A stretch of DNA of 9,236 bases from Pseudomonadota bacterium (GCA_021783435.1 JAJXUC010000033.1:18967-28202), one strand, 5' to 3'; positions 1 to 6,510 are shown, counted from the first letter of the stretch. The notes: generated from the letters alone by a model not told the origin. Program-made: numbers and translations.

Positions 1-50
1 CCTGGCCCCCCTCGGGGGGAGCCCGCTTGCGGGCGGGTGGGGGCGGTCAT
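1..50 (-). CDS. Possible start of a further operon gene, cut by the window edge
   Basis: An ATG at 50-48 overlaps the TGA of the acyl carrier protein gene (ATGA), and the frame stays open to the window edge. The 16 visible residues read MTAPTRPQAGSPRGGP. The other junctions in this operon also overlap, which favours a real gene. Against it, the coded stretch lies entirely in a GC-hairpin sequence of a kind common between genes in Burkholderiales. The only Shine-Dalgarno-like bases are GAGG about 11 bases upstream and GGTGAG directly abutting the ATG, both badly spaced. No function can be read from so short a piece. Confidence 0.3.
   Translation of the reverse strand, partial: MTAPTRPQAGSPRGGP
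4..34. repeat. Tandem GC hairpins, Burkholderiales-type intergenic repeat or terminator
   Basis: Two adjacent perfect dyads are visible. CCCCC pairs with GGGGG around a CTCG loop (6-19), and GCCCGC pairs with GCGGGC with TT between (21-34). Such paired hairpins are frequent just after genes in many Burkholderiales genomes. Here they begin 13 bases past the acyl carrier protein stop. No T-tract follows on either strand, so the terminator role is inferred. If the ORF starting at 50 is real, these hairpins lie inside its first codons. Confidence 0.5.
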
Positions 51-337
51 CTCACCGTCTGCCTCGCAGGTTCGACGGGCGTCGCCTCGGGGTGGCCGCC
101 CGGTTGTTGTGCAAGCAGCGTGTCGATGTAGCGCACCACGTCGCCGAGCGAGAGCAGCGGCACCTGCTCGGGCGGGAAGGTGACACCGAACACATCTTCG
201 GCGCTGAAAAACAATTCGGCGGCGCCGAGCGAATCGAGGCCCAAGCTTTCCAGCGTGGCATCCGGGGTCAGCGCGTCCGGGTCGAGTTTGTAATCCTTCA
301 CCAGAATGACGCACAGGCGCTCGAAGGTCGTTGTCAT
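47..337 (-). CDS. Acyl carrier protein, free-standing, in type III PKS operon
   Basis: A 96-residue acyl carrier protein. The phosphopantetheine attachment motif is GLDSLGAAEL, with the modified serine at residue 36. It follows an acidic helix I-loop region and precedes the helix II and III segments (AEDVFGV, LGDVVRYIDTLL). Residues 80-96 form a Pro/Glu-rich tail beyond the usual ACP fold. The start at 337 is supported by AAGGA six bases upstream and by the ATGA overlap with the oxidoreductase stop. A longer open frame upstream in the same phase is a shadow of the oxidoreductase gene. The protein presumably carries a starter acyl chain or an intermediate for the operon's polyketide enzymes in the cytoplasm. 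It would need activation by a phosphopantetheinyl transferase encoded elsewhere. The pairing with a type III PKS is unusual. Identity as a carrier protein is firm; the cargo is unknown. Confidence 0.93.
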   Translation of the reverse strand: MTTTFERLCVILVKDYKLDPDALTPDATLESLGLDSLGAAELFFSAEDVFGVTFPPEQVPLLSLGDVVRYIDTLLAQQPGGHPEATPVEPARQTVR

Positions 338-1770
338 GACAGGTCCTTGCGTGGGTTGGACGGGGCCTCGTCTGGGCTGGACGAGCGTGTCGGCGTCGGC
401 ATGGCTGTGGCACGCGCATCGCGTGGCAAAGCCAGTGCCGTCGGGCTGGCGATGCCGCGGGTCTTGCCGCTCCAGCGGGCGCCTTGGGTCAGCAGGCCAG
501 GCCAGGCCCATGCCAGCGTGATGAGCGGCGCCGACGCCGCCGGTCGCATGGCCGCATGGGCGAAGGCCGCAGCCAACCGCAGCCGCGGCGCGAACTGCCG
601 CCGCCAGGCCGTGGCATAGCGCTGGGCCATGGCGCGTTGCCAGGCCTCGCTGCGGATGGTGGCGTGCGGCACGGCCGTGGTCGCGGCGAAACACGGGGTG
701 CCGGCGCCCTTGGCATCGATGCCCTGCGGCCCGAGGAGATGGGCGCACAGCAGCCACGCCGATTGCAGCGCCATGCTCATGCCTTCACCCACGATCGGAT
801 GGGCTTCGCCGGCGGCATTGCCGATGCGGAACAGGGCGTCGCCAGCACGGACCCGGATGCCAGGGTCGAGCGGCCCGACCGCCAGCCACGGCCCCTCGCG
901 CTGCGCCGGAGTCAGCGCCTGGCGCACGCCGTCGCAGCTACGCATCAGCCAGGCTTCCATCGCATCGCCCGCGCGCAGCCCGGGCTCGTCACGCCTGCAG
1001 GCGGCGAGGCGGTCGCGCCGCACGCAGCAGGCCACGGTGGTGATGCCGCCGTCGGCCAGCACCATGCCGCCGTAACCGCCGTCGAGCGCGAGCACCGAGA
1101 GCAGGCTCTCGGCCTGCGCGGCGTGGCGGAAGTTGGCCTTGAAGGCGAACAGGTCGGCTGCGCCGCGGCGCTGGCGCCGCGACCGGTCGTGGGCAGACGT
1201 TGGACGACGGTCCGGCGCGGGCCCATCAACCTCCCAGGGCCGATCTTGGGAGCGCTCCCAGGGCAGCACCTCCCAGGAGCCCTGCGCGGCAATCGCCACC
1301 GGCGCGCGCAGCGTCAGCAGGGCGTTGGTGTCCATCTCGCGCAGCCCCAGGGTCCAGTCGCCCCGGCCACCATGCACCGCCTGCACCGACCAGGGTTGCA
1401 GCACCTGCGCGCCTGCCGCGCGGGCCTGGTCGAGCAGCAGCGTGTCCAGGGTTTCGCGTCCGAGCGCGCGGCCCCAGCGCTGGCCATCCTGCGTAGCGCC
1501 CGGCAGGTCCGCCAGAACCTGCCGTTGCCCGCGCAGCAGCGCGACCTGGCGCAGATCAGGCCCGGCCACGGCTTGGAACGCGGGCCCGATGCCGAGCAGA
1601 TCGAGCAGGGGCAGATTGCTTGCGGCGAGGCATTCGCCGCACACTTTACGGCGCGGAAAACGCTGCCTCTCGACCAGCGCGACCGACCATCCGGCGCGCG
1701 CCAGGAGGATGGCGGCAGCCGAGCCCGCCGGTCCGGCGCCGATGATGATGGCGTCGAGAGGCGCTTGCAT
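334..1770 (-). CDS. FAD-dependent oxidoreductase (geranylgeranyl reductase/monooxygenase-like), PKS tailoring
   Basis: A 478-residue flavoprotein. The N-terminus has a Rossmann dinucleotide-binding motif GAGPAG (11-16) after a beta strand (DAIIIG). An acidic VER at 33-35 fits the ribose-binding end of strand 2. RRKVCGE (40-46) is typical of the geranylgeranyl-reductase-like group. GNAAGEAHPIVGEGM (317-331) is the second FAD contact region, with GN where GD is usual. GGYGGMV (231-237) and a CCVRR segment (248-252) also fit this group. Between them lies an Arg/Asp-rich stretch (about 168-205) that looks like an insertion. The last 40 residues are a Pro/Ser/Thr-rich tail. The start was chosen at 1770, just before the Rossmann strand; its ATG shares one base with the methyltransferase stop (TGATG). 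It likely hydroxylates or oxidises the polyketide ring or reduces an intermediate. The direction of the reaction cannot be read from sequence. Confidence 0.88.
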   Translation of the reverse strand: MQAPLDAIIIGAGPAGSAAAILLARAGWSVALVERQRFPRRKVCGECLAASNLPLLDLLGIGPAFQAVAGPDLRQVALLRGQRQVLADLPGATQDGQRWGRALGRETLDTLLLDQARAAGAQVLQPWSVQAVHGGRGDWTLGLREMDTNALLTLRAPVAIAAQGSWEVLPWERSQDRPWEVDGPAPDRRPTSAHDRSRRQRRGAADLFAFKANFRHAAQAESLLSVLALDGGYGGMVLADGGITTVACCVRRDRLAACRRDEPGLRAGDAMEAWLMRSCDGVRQALTPAQREGPWLAVGPLDPGIRVRAGDALFRIGNAAGEAHPIVGEGMSMALQSAWLLCAHLLGPQGIDAKGAGTPCFAATTAVPHATIRSEAWQRAMAQRYATAWRRQFAPRLRLAAAFAHAAMRPAASAPLITLAWAWPGLLTQGARWSGKTRGIASPTALALPRDARATAMPTPTRSSSPDEAPSNPRKDLS

Positions 1771-2516
1771 CAGCCCGCCCCGGAGCGCTCGGCGAGCAGG
1801 CAGTGGCTGAACAGGCCGGCGGCATGTTCCTGCACCTTCCAGCTCCCGTCCCACGCCGGCCACTGCGACGAGAGTTCGGCGCCTTGGAAGCCGGCGTGCA
1901 CGCTCAGGACCGCGTCCTGACGCGTGACGGCATTGGCGCCGATGGCGCCGATGAGATGGCTGCCCGCGAGCGCGAACCTGGCCCGACGCGGCTCGCAGGC
2001 GAAGAAGTGGTCGCAGCGCGCCGCGATGGCGCGCAGCAGCGTGGCCAGTTGCCGCCCCTCGAAATGGTGCAGGAAGAGGTTGGCGATGATCACGTCCCAG
2101 TGCTCGGCTTGGCCGCCGATCGGCAAGGGTTCCGCCGGCTCGGCGGCCCAGTCCAGCACATCGACGGTCCGACTCGTCGCACTCCAGCCCACCTGGGCGT
2201 ATTGCTCGATGGTCGTGGGGGTGATCAGCGCCTGGCGGTCCAGCAGCGTGAGCTCGACGCGCGGCCAGTCGGGCGCCAGGACACGGGCCACACCCAGCAT
2301 CAGGCTGCCGTCGCCGGCGCCGAGTTCGAGCACGCGCAAGGGCTTGGCCGCGTCGTGCAGCATGGGCCAGCCGCGCAAGGCGCGCAGCACGATGGAGCGT
2401 GTGCCCATGAAGCGGTGCACCCGCTGCAGGTCGCGGCGCGAGCGCATGGCGACGGGGTCGCCCTCGGCCAGGCCGTCGAGGGTTTCAGCACGGACGATGC
2501 GCGGCAGCGGGGTCAT
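1770..2516 (-). CDS. Class I SAM-dependent methyltransferase, PKS tailoring
   Basis: A 248-residue methyltransferase. Motif I is VLELGAGDG (62-70), the SAM-binding glycine loop. LLD (91-93) is the acidic end of strand 2. DVIIANLFLHHFE (141-153) is the motif IV/post-motif strand and helix. The N-terminal part (DPVAMRSRRDLQRVHRFMG, 20-38) and the C-terminal WKVQEHAAGLFSH stretch (226-238) resemble methyltransferases I recall beside type III PKS genes in Proteobacteria; that family link is from memory. The start at 2516 is preceded by AAAGG seven bases upstream. In-frame ATGs at 2570 and 2546 are possible but lack better signals. It is predicted to methylate the polyketide product or an intermediate on O or C. 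It differs from the membrane isoprenylcysteine-methyltransferase-like partner (BpsB type) seen in some Bacillus PKS operons, because it is a soluble Rossmann enzyme. Confidence 0.88.
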   Translation of the reverse strand: MTPLPRIVRAETLDGLAEGDPVAMRSRRDLQRVHRFMGTRSIVLRALRGWPMLHDAAKPLRVLELGAGDGSLMLGVARVLAPDWPRVELTLLDRQALITPTTIEQYAQVGWSATSRTVDVLDWAAEPAEPLPIGGQAEHWDVIIANLFLHHFEGRQLATLLRAIAARCDHFFACEPRRARFALAGSHLIGAIGANAVTRQDAVLSVHAGFQGAELSSQWPAWDGSWKVQEHAAGLFSHCLLAERSGAG

Positions 2517-2614
2517 GGTTTGGCCTTTGATGGTCTGGAGTCGCATGCCGTCGAGGCATGACCGGCCCATGCCGGACGGCAGGGCGCGAACCCGGCACGA
2601 GCAGCGCGCTTCAT
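2513..2614 (-). CDS. 33-residue bridging ORF, probable translational-coupling peptide
   Basis: The frame runs from ATG at 2614 to TGA at 2513 without interruption. Its start overlaps the PKS stop as ATGA and its stop overlaps the methyltransferase start as ATGA. A strong Shine-Dalgarno sequence, GGAGGTGA, lies inside the last PKS codons with about seven bases between GGAGG and the ATG. The peptide begins MKRAARAGF and is rich in Ala, Arg and Pro, with no membrane segment or known domain. It spans the only sizeable gap in the operon (2517-2610). The simplest reading is that ribosomes cross the gap by translating it and so couple PKS and methyltransferase synthesis. The peptide itself may have no function. 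Confidence 0.5.
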   Translation of the reverse strand: MKRAARAGFAPCRPAWAGHASTACDSRPSKAKP

Positions 2615-3672
2615 GCCGTCACCTCCAGCAGCGCGCCGTGGCAGCTGAAGCCGGCGCCGAAGGACGAGAGCCACCACCAACCCGGCGGCGCCGCGTCGGC
2701 CAGGGCCGCTTCCAGCACGAAGTAGACGAAGGCGCTCGACAGATTGCCGTACTGACGCAGCATCGACGCGCTGTAGCGCAGGTTCTCGGCCGGCAGGCCG
2801 AGCGCGCGTTCCAGCGCGAGCAGCACATCGCGCCCGCCGGCGTGCATGATCCAGGCGCCGATGTCAGCCATGTCGAGCCCGGCGCGCGCCAAGACGGTGT
2901 CGAGCACGCGGCGCGCATGCTCGGCGGCCAGGGACGGCACCGCACGCGTCAGGATATTGCGCAGCATGCCCTCGCTGCTCTCGAACATCAGCGCCTTGCG
3001 CTCGGTCGGCTCGATCAGCGACATGCTGTCCTTCCAGGCGATGCGCGGCCCGGCGGCATTCGGCGTGTTCGACAACACCGCCGCGCCGGCGCCGTCGCCG
3101 AACAGGCAGGCGCTGATCAGCACCCCGGGGTCGTTGTCGAGAAACATCGCCGCGCTGCAGACTTCGACGCAAACCGAGAGCACATGCTCGGCCGCTCCCG
3201 CGGCGAGCAGGGCGCTGCCGAGCTGCATATTGGGCAGGGCCGCGGCGCAGCCCTGGCCCACGAGGTCGAAGGCCTTGACATCGGCGCGCAGCCCCAGGCG
3301 TTCGATCACGTAGCCCGACAGCCCCGGGCAGAGGTAGCCGGTGCAGGTGCTGACGACGACCGCGTCGATATCGCCCGGCTCCAGGCCGGCCTCGGTCAGC
3401 GCGCGCCGCGCAGCCTGCGCCCCCAGCACCGGGGCGTTGGCGAGAAAGCGCCGGGCCAGGGTGTCCGGGTCGATGGTGAAGACGTCGTCGAGCGTGTCGA
3501 CCGCGAGCTGGCGCGCCTCCATGCCGTTGTCGCGCTGCAGGACGGTGCTGGCAATGAAGTGCGAGCGCGCGTCCAGCCGAGCGAACCAATCGGATTGCCG
3601 GAACGCGTCGAGGCACTCGGCCTTGGTGTAGCGCGCGGGTGGTGTCGCGGTACCGATTCCACGAAAGTACAT
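2611..3672 (-). CDS. Type III polyketide synthase (chalcone/stilbene synthase superfamily)
   Basis: A 353-residue type III PKS, close to the usual 350-400. The catalytic triad is visible: Cys142 in DLVGQGCAAALP, His277 in WIMHAGG and Asn310 in RQYGNLSSA. The His-to-Asn distance (33) equals that of plant chalcone synthase (His303, Asn336). Phe191 in LFGDGAGAA matches the gatekeeper Phe215 region, and SFGAGFSCHG (337-346) is the C-terminal GFGPG-type loop. TCTGYLCPGLSG (109-120) is the conserved segment before the active site. The enzyme condenses a starter acyl thioester with malonyl units and cyclises the chain, giving resorcinols, pyrones or phloroglucinol-type products. It is the first gene of the operon. 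The start at 3672 gives the normal N-terminus (FRGIGTATPP) but has no clear ribosome binding site. Starter and ring type cannot be predicted here. Confidence 0.95.
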   Translation of the reverse strand: MYFRGIGTATPPARYTKAECLDAFRQSDWFARLDARSHFIASTVLQRDNGMEARQLAVDTLDDVFTIDPDTLARRFLANAPVLGAQAARRALTEAGLEPGDIDAVVVSTCTGYLCPGLSGYVIERLGLRADVKAFDLVGQGCAAALPNMQLGSALLAAGAAEHVLSVCVEVCSAAMFLDNDPGVLISACLFGDGAGAAVLSNTPNAAGPRIAWKDSMSLIEPTERKALMFESSEGMLRNILTRAVPSLAAEHARRVLDTVLARAGLDMADIGAWIMHAGGRDVLLALERALGLPAENLRYSASMLRQYGNLSSAFVYFVLEAALADAAPPGWWWLSSFGAGFSCHGALLEVTA

Positions 3673-3904
3673 GGGTGCTGGGTGCGTTAGGGCCGAAAAA
3701 TGCAGCAGGACACGGTGTTGGCGGAGAAGCGCAAGCCAAGCGCCTCCGCGAGGTCAAGTCGGGGCGGGACGCCAGCCGACGCCCTGCCGAGGCGCGGCTT
3801 GGATGCGGCCTGTGCATGAACGCGCGCCGCGCAGGCGCCGGTCCAGTGCACAAGCCCGTGCAGCAACAAGCGTAGGAACCAAGGAATGCCTCCCGGGCCT
3901 GGAG

Positions 3905-3970
3905 CCAACCGCCATCTCGGGTTGGTCATCCGCATCCATGCATGCAAACCTTTGGATGCATTGTGCACAA
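3905..3970. promoter_or_regulatory. Cluster of three dyads, candidate operator region
   Basis: Three perfect inverted repeats lie within 66 bases: CCAACC/GGTTGG with a 9-base spacer (3905-3925), GCATCCA/TGGATGC with a 14-base spacer (3932-3959), and the uninterrupted palindrome TTGTGCACAA (3961-3970). They sit 230-300 bases upstream of the PKS start. Clustered dyads between divergent genes are often regulator binding sites, but no specific regulator family is recognised. Confidence 0.3.
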
Positions 3971-4219
3971 CACAAAAAGCCCTTCTGAACCCTACGTTAC
4001 CTTGCGCACAGACGACCGGGGCGGAAGCCGGGTCACTGCCAGCGGCTCACGCGGGTCTGAATGACCAGACGGCGCAATCTGAACGGTGAACCCTTGCCAA
4101 GACCGACAATGCCGCAGCGGCCGTGGCGCTGTCCGGCGAGGCACTGAATCCGGGCATGTCAGCCGGAGTGGCAACAGGCCGCATCGCCTGCGCACGTTGC
4201 CGGAGGCCACCCACCACGT

Positions 4220-4236
4220 GGCGTCATCGCGACGCC
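4220..4236. promoter_or_regulatory. Inverted repeat upstream of lipoprotein gene
   Basis: GGCGTC pairs perfectly with GACGCC across a 5-base spacer (ATCGC). It lies about 45 bases upstream of the candidate -10 box at 4282-4287, a plausible operator position. No protein is assigned. Confidence 0.25.
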
Positions 4237-4260
4237 GATGTAACACCTTGCGAATTCGGC

Positions 4261-4287
4261 TTCGTGGGTGTCGTTTCTCAAGATAAT
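4261..4287 (+). promoter_or_regulatory. Candidate sigma-70 promoter of the lipoprotein gene
   Basis: GATAAT at 4282-4287 matches the -10 consensus at five of six bases. TTCGTG at 4261-4266 is a poor -35 with a short 15-base spacer. The stretch is locally AT-richer than its surroundings and lies about 120 bases before the start codon. The call rests mainly on the -10 box. Confidence 0.3.
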
Positions 4288-4405
4288 GGATTGAGGCGTT
4301 TTCGCGATGGACATGCGCGCCTGAGAGGGCATGACGCACCTGTGGCGGTCCATCCGCTGCCCTTGCGTCCTGGCCTCAGACATCCGCCTTGGAGGAGTCG
4401 TCCAC

Positions 4406-6391
4406 ATGCCTCAGCCACAGACTATTGCACGGCTTGCCAGATCCTTGTCATGGCACCGCGGGGCATCGATCCTGCTGCGCCTGGCCGCCAGTGCCGCGCT
4501 GACCCTCGCCCTGGCGGCATGTGGAGGAGGTGGCGGGAGCGGGGCATCCGCGTCCTATCGGGTCTCAGGGTCGCTCACGGGCATGAGTGCCGGAGAGTCC
4601 ATGGTGCTGCTCGTCAATGGCCAGACGCTGACCCTCTCGCAAAACGGCGGGTTCACCACCCTGGCGGCGCTGCCCACGGGCACGGGCTACAGCGTCACCA
4701 TGGGCACGCAGCCCGCGGGGGAGGCTTGCATGGTCTCGAATGGCGCCGGGGTCATCGGCACGACCAATGTGATCAATGTGACGGTGGCCTGCACCGTCAA
4801 TCCGCAGGCCACCTACACGGTGGGCGGCACGGTCTCGGGACTGCATGGCACACTGCAACTGGAGGATAACGGCCATGATGTGCTGCTGCTCGCCGGCAAT
4901 GGGGCGTTCACCTTCGCGCAGGCCTTGTTCGACAAGGCGGCGTACGACGTCACCGTGAGCACGCAACCTGCCGGGCAGACCTGCACCGTAACCCAGGGGG
5001 CGGGCACCATGCAGGGGGCCGATGTGACCTCGGTGACCGTCTCCTGCGTGACCCCTGCGCCGCCCCCTGCGCCGACGTCCACCGTGGGTGGCGCGGTGGC
5101 TGGACTCACGGGCACGGTCGTGCTGGGTCTGAATGGCGGTCCGTCGATGACGGTTTCCGCCAACGGACCATATACCTTCCCAACGGCGCTGGCGTCCGGG
5201 GCGACGTATGCCGTGACCGTGACCACCCAGCCCGCCGGGCAGACCTGCTCGGTGGTCAATGGCGCCGGCACGGTGGGCAGCGGCAATGTGACGAATGCCG
5301 ACGTCATCTGCGCGGCCAACACATATTCCATCGGTGGAACGCTCTCGGGGTTGACCATGAGTGCCGGCCTCGCGGTGGTGTTGCAGGACAACGGCGGCGA
5401 TGACCTCACGTTGACGGGCAACGGAGCATTCACCTTCGCCACGCAGATCGCCGCCACGGCCACCTACAGCGTCACGGTCAAGACGCAGCCCAGCGGGCAG
5501 ACCTGCACGGTGACCAACGGCTCTGGCACGGTCGGCACGGCCCCGGTCCTCAACGTGAGCGTCATCTGCGCGAGTCAAACCGTCTCGTTCGCCAATCCGG
5601 GGCCTGCCACCTGGACCGTGCCTGCGGGGGTGACGTCGATCCGCATCGTCGCCACCGGCGGCGCGGGCGGTGGCGACAACGATCAGTATGGACTTGGCGA
5701 AGGCGGAAACGGCGCCGTGGTGACCACCACCCTCGCCGTGGCGCCCGGGCAGGTTTTGAACCTCGTCGTCGGAGGCGGGGGTGCACCGGGCGGTGGCGCA
5801 GGACTGGCCCTCGGTGTGTCGAACTATGGAGGCGGTGCGGGAGGCGGATCGACGAATGTCGATGCGGGCGCGGCGGTGCAGATCATCGCCGGAGGGGGCG
5901 GGGGTGGCTATGCGGGAGGCTCAATAGGCGACAACAGCACTGGCGGCAATGGCTGCGGCAATGGATTTGCCGGAGGTAATGGTCACGATCCAGTAACCAA
6001 GGACACCCCTGGCGCTGGCGGCGGGAATGGCGTTGGCGGCATAGGAAGCCAGAGCGCCAACGGAACGACTGTCAACGGTAGCAATGGAGGAAGCGGCAGC
6101 GGCGGGCCCGGTGGATTCGGCGGGCCCAACCTGTTCGGCGGTTCGGGGGGGATCGGCACTGGCCCGGGGTCGGGTGGGGAAGGTGGCCAAGGCTTTTCCT
6201 CGTCGACCTTGGCGCAGATCTTCGGCGCCGGCGGCGGTGGCGGCTATGGCGGCGGCGGTGGCGGAAATGGTTTGCAAGGCGGTGCCGGCGCGGGCGGCAG
6301 CGTGGGTCCGAGTGGCAGCACCTGCACGGTCGGCACCAACAGCGGCATGCTCGGCCCAGGAGGCAACGGGTCGATCGTGATCACGTATTGA
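4406..6391 (+). CDS. Repeat-containing surface lipoprotein with glycine-rich C-terminal domain
   Basis: A 661-residue predicted lipoprotein. The start at 4406 follows GGAGGAG by eight bases and gives a classic signal peptide: an Arg-containing n-region, a hydrophobic core (22-36) and lipobox LAAC with Cys39 as the lipidated residue. An in-frame ATG at 4331 would bury the signal peptide and is rejected. Residues 40-50 are a Gly/Ser linker. Four tandem repeats follow (51-130, 137-215, 225-303, 307-389). A Pro-rich hinge (216-224) separates repeats 2 and 3. From about 393 the FANPGPATWTVPAGVTSI segment opens a glycine-rich domain reaching the C-terminus, which ends GPGGNGSIVITY. That kind of domain occurs in bacterial surface and tail-fibre-like proteins. 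There is no enzymatic motif. An extracellular structural or adhesive role is likely but unproven. The gene appears monocistronic. Confidence 0.88.
   Translation: MPQPQTIARLARSLSWHRGASILLRLAASAALTLALAACGGGGGSGASASYRVSGSLTGMSAGESMVLLVNGQTLTLSQNGGFTTLAALPTGTGYSVTMGTQPAGEACMVSNGAGVIGTTNVINVTVACTVNPQATYTVGGTVSGLHGTLQLEDNGHDVLLLAGNGAFTFAQALFDKAAYDVTVSTQPAGQTCTVTQGAGTMQGADVTSVTVSCVTPAPPPAPTSTVGGAVAGLTGTVVLGLNGGPSMTVSANGPYTFPTALASGATYAVTVTTQPAGQTCSVVNGAGTVGSGNVTNADVICAANTYSIGGTLSGLTMSAGLAVVLQDNGGDDLTLTGNGAFTFATQIAATATYSVTVKTQPSGQTCTVTNGSGTVGTAPVLNVSVICASQTVSFANPGPATWTVPAGVTSIRIVATGGAGGGDNDQYGLGEGGNGAVVTTTLAVAPGQVLNLVVGGGGAPGGGAGLALGVSNYGGGAGGGSTNVDAGAAVQIIAGGGGGGYAGGSIGDNSTGGNGCGNGFAGGNGHDPVTKDTPGAGGGNGVGGIGSQSANGTTVNGSNGGSGSGGPGGFGGPNLFGGSGGIGTGPGSGGEGGQGFSSSTLAQIFGAGGGGGYGGGGGGNGLQGGAGAGGSVGPSGSTCTVGTNSGMLGPGGNGSIVITY
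4556..5572 (+). repeat. Four tandem ~80-residue Cys-pair repeats within the lipoprotein
   Basis: The units span 4556-4795, 4814-5050, 5078-5314 and 5324-5572. Each starts with a beta-like (Y/T)xVGGxxxGL segment, has a central NG(G/A)xFTF-type turn, and then TQPAGQTCTV...NGxGTV...VxVxC. The cysteine pairs are 108/129, 193/214, 281/302 and 367/388, all exactly 21 residues apart, which suggests one disulphide per unit. The stretch GGGCAGACCTGC recurs at DNA level in repeats 2, 3 and 4, so the copies share recent ancestry or sequence exchange. Confidence 0.85.
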
Positions 6392-6418
6392 CCGGTCCAG
6401 TTTCAGGGGGCACCGAAT

Positions 6419-6461
6419 CGAGACGAGCCGAGACCAAAAATCAAGGGCTTGGCGCGTCTCG
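6419..6461 (+). terminator. Stem-loop after the lipoprotein gene, possible terminator
   Basis: CGAGACG (6419-6425) pairs with CGTCTCG (6455-6461), and GCCGAG (6427-6432) pairs with CTTGGC (6448-6453) including one G-U pair. A single A/G mismatch separates the two helices, so the stem has about 13 pairs. It begins 28 bases after the stop codon. No T-tract follows, so it is not a textbook intrinsic terminator; it may protect the 3' end or act with Rho. Confidence 0.4.
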
Positions 6462-6510
6462 CAAGCGTCTCCTGCTTGAGGATGCCCGGTAGGTGCCCTG
6501 GTGAGCGAGT

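Larger units (their letters stand above)
3673..4405. other. Divergent intergenic region, no convincing gene
   Basis: About 730 bases separate the PKS operon (leftward) from the lipoprotein gene (rightward), so this region should carry both promoters. Short open frames exist on both strands, but none has a ribosome binding site or a protein-like composition. On the leftward side TTGACC (3757-3752) resembles a -35 box, yet no good -10 follows 17-18 bases later. Several dyads are listed separately. The last 20 bases hold the strong Shine-Dalgarno sequence GGAGGAG (4391-4397) of the lipoprotein gene. Confidence 0.6.

Noticed and set aside
484..1920. Long plus-strand open frame (478 codons) opposite the flavoprotein gene
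   Set aside because: High GC codon bias leaves antisense frames open. The translation has no domain and is Arg/Gln/His-rich, while the minus strand shows clear FAD motifs.
1924..3690. Plus-strand open frame of 588 codons opposite the methyltransferase and PKS
   Set aside because: It runs antisense across two well-supported genes with conserved catalytic residues, and its composition is not protein-like.
3752..3757. TTGACC (minus strand) as a -35 box for the PKS operon
   Set aside because: No acceptable -10 hexamer at 16-18 bases; GC-rich sequence makes an isolated hexamer uninformative.
3671..3988. 105-codon plus-strand ORF starting next to the PKS start
   Set aside because: No ribosome site, Arg/Ala/Ser-rich random-looking translation, and it occupies the expected promoter region of the PKS operon.
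4331..4405. Upstream ATG extending the lipoprotein by 25 residues
   Set aside because: It lacks a ribosome site and would put a polar leader before an otherwise perfect lipoprotein signal peptide; GGAGGAG precedes the ATG at 4406.
4565..5578. Minus-strand frame of 337 codons opposite the lipoprotein repeats
   Set aside because: Antisense image of the repeats. The sense strand has a signal peptide, ribosome site and conserved cysteines.
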